DNA of 10,342 nucleotides from positions 1-10,342 of the forward strand of contig DASSVP010000175.1 of the NCBI GenBank assembly GCA_035705985.1, read 5' to 3'. The stretch is from JACVRW01 sp035705985 (lineage in GTDB: Bacteria; Actinomycetota; Thermoleophilia; Solirubrobacterales; Thermoleophilaceae). Shown piece by piece: positions 5,549 to 10,342 of the stretch; within the stretch, counting starts at the first letter, position 1; each line of letters begins with the position of its first letter. The translations under genes were made by a program, and so were the position numbers. The notes beneath the pieces are model-generated. The model was not told where the DNA came from. It saw nothing but the letters and a program-made list of their open reading frames with translations, and ran no database searches.

Positions 5549-6662
5549 TTCCGTCCGCGAGGTAGCGGAGGAGGCCCGGCATGCCGCCGTCTCTGTGAGC
5601 GGCGCGCTGCCGGTCCGCCCCGTTGCCTTCGCGGACGATTCGCTCGATGCCCTCGAGCTCGGGGTCGGCGTCGTCGAGTCGCCCGACCAGCTTCCGGGCG
5701 GCCTCGCGCAGCGGGCGGGGCGAGCCGTCGCAGTAGATGTCGGCGTCCAGGCCGTCGCGCGCGGCCCGGAAGCTCGACCAGTGGAGCGCCTGCTCGGGGG
5801 CGGGGTTCTCGATCGGCTGCTCGACGGCTCTGCGCACGATCGCGCGGGCGAGCGCCGCGATCGAGGCGGCCGAGGTGAGATCCGTCTGGGCGTCCACCTC
5901 GCGCAGCTCCACCGTGCCGAGCCGCGCCTGTGGCCGCGCGTCCCACCAGACCATCGTGTGGTCCGTGGGGCCGCCGCCGGCGCGCACGGCGTCGAGGCAG
6001 GCGAGGTACTGCTCCCACTCGCGCATCACCGGCGGGATGCCGCGGCCGGGATACGCGCGGATCACGGCGGCGCGCGAGCTGGCCATGCCGGAGTCGGCCC
6101 CGAACCAGAAGGGCGAGTTCGCGCCGAGGCCGTGCAGCAGCGGGAGCCATTCCCGGAGGCCGTTCATCGCGTTCACGGCCGCCTCCGTGTCGGGCAGGCC
6201 CACGTGCACGTGCAGCGCGCACTCGGGGGTGCGCTTGATGAGCCCCTGCATCTGGCGCTCAACGCGCTCGTAGCGCTCCGACTGCACGAGCTCGACGTCG
6301 AACAGCCGCGCGTCGGGGTGGAGGCCGGCGGACATGATGGTTGCGCCAGCCGAGCCGAACTCCGCCTCGGCCAGCTCGGCGCCGGCGCGCGCCGCGTCCG
6401 CGCGGCCCTCGGCCAGCTGCGCGACCGCCTCGCCCACCGAGCCGACCGGCTCCGAGCGCACCTCGACCTCTGCCAGGAATGCCTCGTGGTCGATCCTGTC
6501 GCGCGGGAGTTGCACTCGCGCGAGCAACTTGTCCGCCACGTGCGCCAGCTGGAGTGTCTCCGCGTCGACCAGCACGAGCTCCTCCTCGAGCCCGACCGAG
6601 AACGGCTCCCCCTCGCCGAACCGGTGCGGCGGCGGAGAGCCGCCGGTGCCGCCCTTGCTCAC
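5532..6662 (-). CDS. GCS2/YbdK-type glutamate-cysteine ligase-like carboxylate-amine ligase
   Basis: This 376-residue protein shows family motifs throughout: SVGLEEELVLVDAETLQL (22-39; acidic Mg/ATP and glutamate-site residues), ALHVHVGLPD (149-158), ANSPFWFGADSGMASSRA (181-198), and HTMVWWDARPQARLGTVELREVDAQTD (235-261). The last is the WDxRPxxxLGTxExRxxDAQ signature of glutamate-cysteine ligase family 2. Members join glutamate to cysteine or another amine with ATP; E. coli YbdK has only weak such activity and mycobacterial EgtA feeds ergothioneine. The physiological substrate here is open. The start is GTG 6660-6662, supported by GGGGAGGAG 2 nt upstream and by a GTGA overlap with the FAD gene stop. 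The longer open frame (to 7049) is a shadow of the FAD gene. The last codons lie in the terminator hairpin. Confidence 0.88.
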   Translation of the reverse strand: MSKGGTGGSPPPHRFGEGEPFSVGLEEELVLVDAETLQLAHVADKLLARVQLPRDRIDHEAFLAEVEVRSEPVGSVGEAVAQLAEGRADAARAGAELAEAEFGSAGATIMSAGLHPDARLFDVELVQSERYERVERQMQGLIKRTPECALHVHVGLPDTEAAVNAMNGLREWLPLLHGLGANSPFWFGADSGMASSRAAVIRAYPGRGIPPVMREWEQYLACLDAVRAGGGPTDHTMVWWDARPQARLGTVELREVDAQTDLTSAASIAALARAIVRRAVEQPIENPAPEQALHWSSFRAARDGLDADIYCDGSPRPLREAARKLVGRLDDADPELEGIERIVREGNGADRQRAAHRDGGMPGLLRYLADGTSEGV

Positions 6663-7771
6663 GGCTCCTCCCCCAGCGCGGCCCGCGCCGCTATCCGGCC
6701 GAAGACCAGTGCAGCCGCGAGCCCGCTCGCGTAGCCGCCTGTGGCGGTTCCGCCGGCGTCGGCGCCGCATGCGAACAGGGCGGTCACCGGGCGGCCGCTC
6801 TCGTCGAGCACACGCGCGCTTCCGTCGATCGCCAGGCCGCCCAGTGTCGTGGTCACGCCGGCCACGGTCTCCACGGTCACATCGTCTTCGCCGCGCCGGA
6901 CGGGCGCCCCCGCCTGCTCCGCCGCATCGATCATCTCCCCCACGGTGCGTTCGCGCACGCGCTCGTCCAGCAGGTCGGCCGGCACCCTGAACCAGGCGCG
7001 CGCCCGCGGCTGCCTGAGCTGCCACTGCGCCACGTCGGTCTCGGACCACGCGCGCGTCTCGTAGCGCTCGCCGCGCTCGTTCGTCACGTCGGCGTGCCGC
7101 GCGTACAGCTGTGACACCCGCACGAGGTCGCGCTCGCCGACCTTCGCCGGCGGCGCCGGCATGGCGCGCGCGTAGACCTGCTCCAGACCCGCGCTCGTCG
7201 CGCCGCCCGCGTCCAGGCCGATGCGCAGCCCGTCACCCGTGCTGCCTGGGGCGGCGCGCAGGAGCGCGTGATCGGCCTCGGGCGTGACGTGCGCGCGCAG
7301 CAGGTCGCGGCTCGCGCCGAACCCGCCCGTGGCGAGGATGAGCGGGACGCCGCCGGGCACGCCGCCGAGCGGATCGCCGAGCTCCACCCCGCCGGGCGAG
7401 CCGTTCCGAGCCAGGCCCCCGGCGGCCTGCACCAGCGTGCGCGTGAGGCCCTCGGGGTCGAAGCGCACCCCCGTCGTGAGCGGGTTGCCCGTCTCGCGCG
7501 CGGTTGCGGACGCGCCGAGCGACTCGAGCCAGTCGGTGCCCGCCTCCAGGCGCTCGAAGATCAGGCGCTGGAGGCGCTCGTCGCCCTCGGGGCACTCCTC
7601 GCGGAAGCTGTCGAACTCGCGGTGTCGCCAGAACACACCGCTCGAGAGCAGCATCGAGCCGCCCGGGCGGTCGAGCTTCTCCAGGACGAGCGGGTGGGCG
7701 CCCAGGCCGCGCGCCTCGGCCGCAGCGGCCAGGCCGGCCATTCCGGCTCCAGCGATGACGAGATCGGCCAT
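6659..7771 (-). CDS. FAD_binding_2-type flavoprotein (fumarate reductase/ketosteroid dehydrogenase-like)
   Basis: This 370-residue protein has a dinucleotide fold at the N-terminus, VIAGAGMAGLAAAAEA (5-20), with the ribose-binding acid E31 in VLEKLDRPGGSM. SGVFW (44-48) follows, where the family binds flavin near SGG. LILATGGFGASRDLL (144-158) and APGSTGDGLRIGLDAGG (174-190) are family hallmarks. The closing FAD motif TLGGLAIDGSARVLD...ALFACGADAGG...GGYASGLAAALVFGRIAA is at 309-362. The architecture matches the fumarate reductase flavoprotein/3-ketosteroid dehydrogenase family, but the protein is about 100 residues or more shorter than usual, with a compact substrate cap (about 195-300). It probably catalyses FAD-dependent dehydrogenation or reduction of an unknown substrate. 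Start ATG 7769-7771 has AAGGA 5 nt upstream. It follows the VOC gene by 33 bp and overlaps the ligase gene by 4 bp. Confidence 0.87.
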   Translation of the reverse strand: MADLVIAGAGMAGLAAAAEARGLGAHPLVLEKLDRPGGSMLLSSGVFWRHREFDSFREECPEGDERLQRLIFERLEAGTDWLESLGASATARETGNPLTTGVRFDPEGLTRTLVQAAGGLARNGSPGGVELGDPLGGVPGGVPLILATGGFGASRDLLRAHVTPEADHALLRAAPGSTGDGLRIGLDAGGATSAGLEQVYARAMPAPPAKVGERDLVRVSQLYARHADVTNERGERYETRAWSETDVAQWQLRQPRARAWFRVPADLLDERVRERTVGEMIDAAEQAGAPVRRGEDDVTVETVAGVTTTLGGLAIDGSARVLDESGRPVTALFACGADAGGTATGGYASGLAAALVFGRIAARAALGEEP

Positions 7772-7804
7772 GGCATCCTTGCCTGCGACGGACGGCAGCG
7801 CGGC

Positions 7805-8494
7805 TCAGACGAGCGCGAAGCCGGGCTTGTGCTCGACGTACTCGATCCGCACGCCCTCGGGGCCGCGCAGGAAGACGGCGAAGGTGTTCTTCGCGTCCTT
7901 GACGTCGTCGATCTCGAGCCCCGCGCCCTCGGCCTCCCCCTGGACATCGTGCGCGTCGTCCACGAGCAGCGCGAGGTGGTTGAGCAGCGGGCGATCGCCG
8001 TCCGCCGGGTGCCCTCGGACGATGCGGACGTAGCGGTCGTCGACGGCGGCCGTCCCGTCGCCCCGCCTCTCGAAGCCCAGCTCGTCGAGACACGCGAGTG
8101 CGGCCTCGGGGTCCTCCAGGCCCAGCACCACGTGGTCGAGGTCGAAGTCCCGGCCCTCGGCCTCGGTGAGGCCCAGCGGCAGCCCGGCGGGCGCCTCGAA
8201 GGCGGCCACGCCGTCGCCGCGGCGGTCGACACGGAAGGGCAGCGACTCGAGTACGGAGTCGAGATCGCCCACGCGCAGCACCACGCGCTCGAGCGCGCCG
8301 CGCTGCCGCGGGCCCTCGGCGTCGAACAGCGTCAGCTTGCCGAGCTTGGCGTCGATTCCGACCAGCGTGAACGTGTCCGTCTCCTCGATCACGTGCATGC
8401 CGAGGTGCTCACAGGCGAATGTGGCCAGCTCTTCCCGGTCATGAACCCAGAGGGCCACGTGGTCCAGGCTGGTGGGGGCGAAGTTCGCGGGCAT
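7805..8494 (-). CDS. two-domain VOC-family protein (glyoxalase/extradiol dioxygenase fold)
   Basis: This 229-residue protein has repeated beta-alpha-beta modules: SLDHVALWVHD (9-19), ERVVLRVGDLDSVL (69-82), DLDHVVLGLEDPEAALACLDELGFE (118-142) and LLNHLALLVDDAHDV (170-184), ending VRIEYVEHKPG (215-225). The second half presents H121, H173 and E218 in places that correspond to the 2-His-1-carboxylate metal site of type I extradiol dioxygenases. At 229 residues it is shorter than those enzymes (about 290). It may therefore be a metal-dependent lyase, isomerase or dioxygenase, or a binding protein. Start ATG 8492-8494 lies 10 bp after the aldo/keto reductase stop. An upstream in-frame TTG (8534-8536) would overlap that gene and has no ribosome-binding site, so I rejected it. 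Confidence 0.85.
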   Translation of the reverse strand: MPANFAPTSLDHVALWVHDREELATFACEHLGMHVIEETDTFTLVGIDAKLGKLTLFDAEGPRQRGALERVVLRVGDLDSVLESLPFRVDRRGDGVAAFEAPAGLPLGLTEAEGRDFDLDHVVLGLEDPEAALACLDELGFERRGDGTAAVDDRYVRIVRGHPADGDRPLLNHLALLVDDAHDVQGEAEGAGLEIDDVKDAKNTFAVFLRGPEGVRIEYVEHKPGFALV

Positions 8495-8504
8495 GCGGAG
8501 GGAA

Positions 8505-9347
8505 TTACCCCTGAGAGGCGCTTCCAATCTCGGCAACCTCGTCCTCGGACAGCTCGATATCGGCGGCGCGCATGTTCTCCTCCAAGTGCTCCACCGAGGA
8601 GGTACCCGGAATCGGCAGCATCACCGGCGAGCGCGCGAGCAGCCACGCGAGCGCGATCTGGGCCGGCGCGGCGTCGTGCGCGGCTGCGATCCGGTCGAGC
8701 GGCCCGCCGCTCCGCGCCAGGTCTCCTGTGGCGAGCGGGAACCACGGGATGAAGCCGATGCCGAGCTCCTCGCAGCGCTCGAGGACGTCCTCCGAACGGC
8801 GGTCCTCGAGGTTGTAGCGGTTCTGGACCGTCACGACCTCGACGATCGAGCGCGCCCGCTCGAGCTCGTCGACGGACACGTTCGAGATCCCGACATGGCG
8901 CACCTTGCCCTCGTCCTTCAGCTCCTTCATCGCGCCGACGGAGTCCTCCCACCCCACCCGTGGGTCGGGAGAGTGCAGCTGGTAGACGTCGATCCGCTCC
9001 AGCCGGAGCCGGCGCAGGCTGCCCTCGCACGCCTCCTTCAGGTGCGCCGGGCTGGCGTCGCGCGGCCACTGGCTCGGCCCGGTGCGCAGGAGGCCGCCCT
9101 TGGTGGCGATCACGAGCCCGTCGGGATACGGGTGAAGCGTCTCGGCGATCAGGTTCTCGCTCACCTCTGGCCCGTACGAGTCAGCCGTGTCGATCAGGTC
9201 GATGCCGAGCTCGATGACGCGCCGGAGAACCCGCTCCGCCTCGTCCGGGTCCTCGGGCGGGCCCCAGATGCCCGGCCCCGTGATGCGCATGGCGCCAAAG
9301 CCGAGACGGTGGACCTCGAGGTCCCCGCCGATGGTGAAGGTGTCCAT
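8505..9347 (-). CDS. aldo/keto reductase, YdbC-like
   Basis: This 280-residue (beta/alpha)8-barrel NADPH oxidoreductase carries the full catalytic tetrad: D53 and Y58 in LIDTADSYGP, K83 in VIATKGG and H125 in VYQLHSPDP. The N-terminal GFGAMRITGPGIWGPPEDPDEA resembles E. coli YdbC, described as a pyridoxal reductase (PdxI), so aldehyde reduction, including pyridoxal, is possible. The C-terminal cofactor region LPIPGTSSVEHLEENMRA (about 244-261) matches the NADP-phosphate-binding loop IPGTSSxxHLxEN. Length is normal for this subfamily. It starts at ATG 9345-9347, 10 bp after the oxidoreductase stop, with a weak ribosome-binding site, suggesting translation by coupling. Confidence 0.93.
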   Translation of the reverse strand: MDTFTIGGDLEVHRLGFGAMRITGPGIWGPPEDPDEAERVLRRVIELGIDLIDTADSYGPEVSENLIAETLHPYPDGLVIATKGGLLRTGPSQWPRDASPAHLKEACEGSLRRLRLERIDVYQLHSPDPRVGWEDSVGAMKELKDEGKVRHVGISNVSVDELERARSIVEVVTVQNRYNLEDRRSEDVLERCEELGIGFIPWFPLATGDLARSGGPLDRIAAAHDAAPAQIALAWLLARSPVMLPIPGTSSVEHLEENMRAADIELSEDEVAEIGSASQG

Positions 9348-9357
9348 CCAGCTGACG

Positions 9358-10342
9358 CTAGAGGGTGATCGCCGAGGGCGCCGGCCTGCCGGCCCGCAGG
9401 CGCTTCAGGGTCGCCTCGGCGCGCTTCCGGTACAGCGTCACGTTGCGGAGCTTGATCTCCTCGTAGCCCCGGATCACGTCCGGCAGCTCGAGCAGCTCGA
9501 CGGCGGTGTCGTGGGTCTCGGGCGTGAGGAGCGAGAGCGCCTCGGCCACCATCGCCTCGTACTCGCCGATCAGGTCCCGCTCCACGCGGCGAACCTTCGC
9601 CATGCCGAACGGGTCGAGCCGCGTGCCGCGCAGGCGGCGCATCCGGTACAGCGACCGGAACGCCGGCACGAACCAGCGGCCGAGCCTCAGCTTCCGCTTC
9701 AGGCCGAGCGCGCGCAGCAGCGGCGGGTGCAGCATGAAATAGACCTTCGCGTCCTCGCCGAACTCGGCGTCGAGCTTCGCGCGCTCCACCGCGTCGAGGT
9801 GGAGGCGCGCCACCTCGTACTCGTCCTTGTACGCCATCAGCTTGTAGAGCTGCCGGGCGACCGCCTCGGTCAGCTCCGAGTGGCCGGGCGTGCGCTCCTG
9901 CTCGGCCACGTGCACGCGCCTCACGGCCTGGGCCCAGCGGCGCGCCCAGTCGGCGTCCTGGTAGGCCACCAGCTCCGGCACGCGCAGCTCGGCCAGGCGA
10001 CGGAGCTCGCCGCGGTCGCCGTCCACCGCCACGTTCACGAGCTCGCGCTCCAGGTCGCTCAGCTCGCGGACCGCCTCAACCTTCTCGGGCGGGCGGGTGG
10101 CGCCCTCGACGGCGTCGGGCGCCGCCACCACCGCGCGGCCCCAGCGCAGCGCGGCGAGGTTCTTCTCGACCGCGGCGCCGTTCAGCTCGATCGCCCGCTC
10201 GAGCGCCTCGCCGGACACCGGCAGCAGGCCGCGCTGGTAGGCCGCGCCGAGCGCCAGCGTGTTGGTCATCATGTGGTCGCCGAAGAGGCGCTCGGCGAGC
10301 TGCTGCGCGTCGAGGTAGAGGTTGTGCTCGCTGCGCGTGGCG
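9358..10342 (-). CDS. indolepyruvate ferredoxin oxidoreductase, fused type, C-terminal part (5' end outside window)
   Basis: The last 327 residues are visible; the frame stays open to the right edge, so the gene begins outside. The first visible part (ATRSEHNLYLDAQQLAERLFGDHMMTNTLALGAAYQRGLLP) is the end of the gamma-type 2-oxoacid oxidoreductase domain, followed by SGEALERAIELNG. The remainder is the C-terminal DUF6537-type region, with YKLMAYKDEYEVARLHLD, KVYFMLHPPLLRALG, LRGTRLDPFGMAKVRRVERDLIGEYE and VIRGYEEIKLRNVTLYRKR. Fused enzymes of about 1,150 residues oxidatively decarboxylate aryl pyruvates such as indolepyruvate to the acyl-CoA with ferredoxin reduction (EC 1.2.7.8). TPP and Fe-S regions would lie upstream of the window. 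No internal break is seen. The aldo/keto reductase follows after 10 bp. Confidence 0.92.
   Translation of the reverse strand, partial: ATRSEHNLYLDAQQLAERLFGDHMMTNTLALGAAYQRGLLPVSGEALERAIELNGAAVEKNLAALRWGRAVVAAPDAVEGATRPPEKVEAVRELSDLERELVNVAVDGDRGELRRLAELRVPELVAYQDADWARRWAQAVRRVHVAEQERTPGHSELTEAVARQLYKLMAYKDEYEVARLHLDAVERAKLDAEFGEDAKVYFMLHPPLLRALGLKRKLRLGRWFVPAFRSLYRMRRLRGTRLDPFGMAKVRRVERDLIGEYEAMVAEALSLLTPETHDTAVELLELPDVIRGYEEIKLRNVTLYRKRAEATLKRLRAGRPAPSAITL

Noticed and set aside
6663..7049. N-terminal extension of the GCS2-like ligase
   Set aside because: It overlaps the C-terminal FAD motif of the flavoprotein gene in another frame; the GTG at 6662 has a strong ribosome-binding site and begins just before the family's first motif.
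7268..8752. Long plus-strand open frame (494 codons) opposite the FAD, VOC and aldo/keto reductase genes
   Set aside because: Its composition is that of a reverse-strand shadow, and three motif-rich genes occupy the other strand.

Overview
The window is very GC-rich, with codon third positions almost entirely G or C and frequent GTG starts. It reads like a chromosomal segment of a high-GC actinomycete-type bacterium. The combination of a DrrA-like exporter, an actinobacterial eRF1/Vms1-like protein, a compact sigma-70 gene and a fused indolepyruvate oxidoreductase would suit a deep-branching actinobacterial class such as Thermoleophilia. That placement is an inference, not something the sequence proves. 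I see no mobile elements, tRNA, rRNA or CRISPR. Almost every base is coding and no gene-free stretch exceeds about 135 bp.

Left block, all on the minus strand, read from about 4483 down to 1. It holds an eRF1/Vms1-like putative ribosome-rescue protein, a small BON-domain protein, a DrrA-like ABC ATPase, two ABC-2 permeases chained by 4-bp start/stop overlaps (GTGA, then ATGA), and a cupin cut by the window edge. A perfect 45-bp tandem duplication lies between the last permease and the cupin. The ATPase and its two unequal permeases look like one drug or lipid exporter.

Centre, plus strand. A sigma-70 family factor (about 4620-5504) is divergent from the eRF1-like gene. It has conserved region 1.2, but no ATG, GTG or TTG occurs in frame upstream of that region. 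The best-placed start is an ACG behind a strong AAGGAG. The shared AT-richer intergenic region carries a TATACT -10 candidate. A strong hairpin at 5519-5548 separates the sigma gene from the convergent right block.

Right block, all on the minus strand, read from 10342 down to 5532. This is a tight five-gene run with gaps of 10, 10, 33 and -4 bp. It encodes the C-terminus of a fused indolepyruvate:ferredoxin oxidoreductase, a YdbC-like aldo/keto reductase, a two-domain VOC (glyoxalase/extradiol-dioxygenase fold) protein, an FAD_binding_2 flavoprotein, and a GCS2/YbdK-type glutamate-cysteine ligase-like enzyme. The spacing implies co-transcription. The set contains aromatic 2-oxoacid oxidation, carbonyl reduction, a possible non-haem metal enzyme, a flavin dehydrogenase and an ATP-dependent gamma-glutamyl-type ligase. 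It does not match a pathway I recognise and is the most plausible place in the window for an undescribed metabolic system. The most concrete anomaly is the missing canonical start of the sigma gene.
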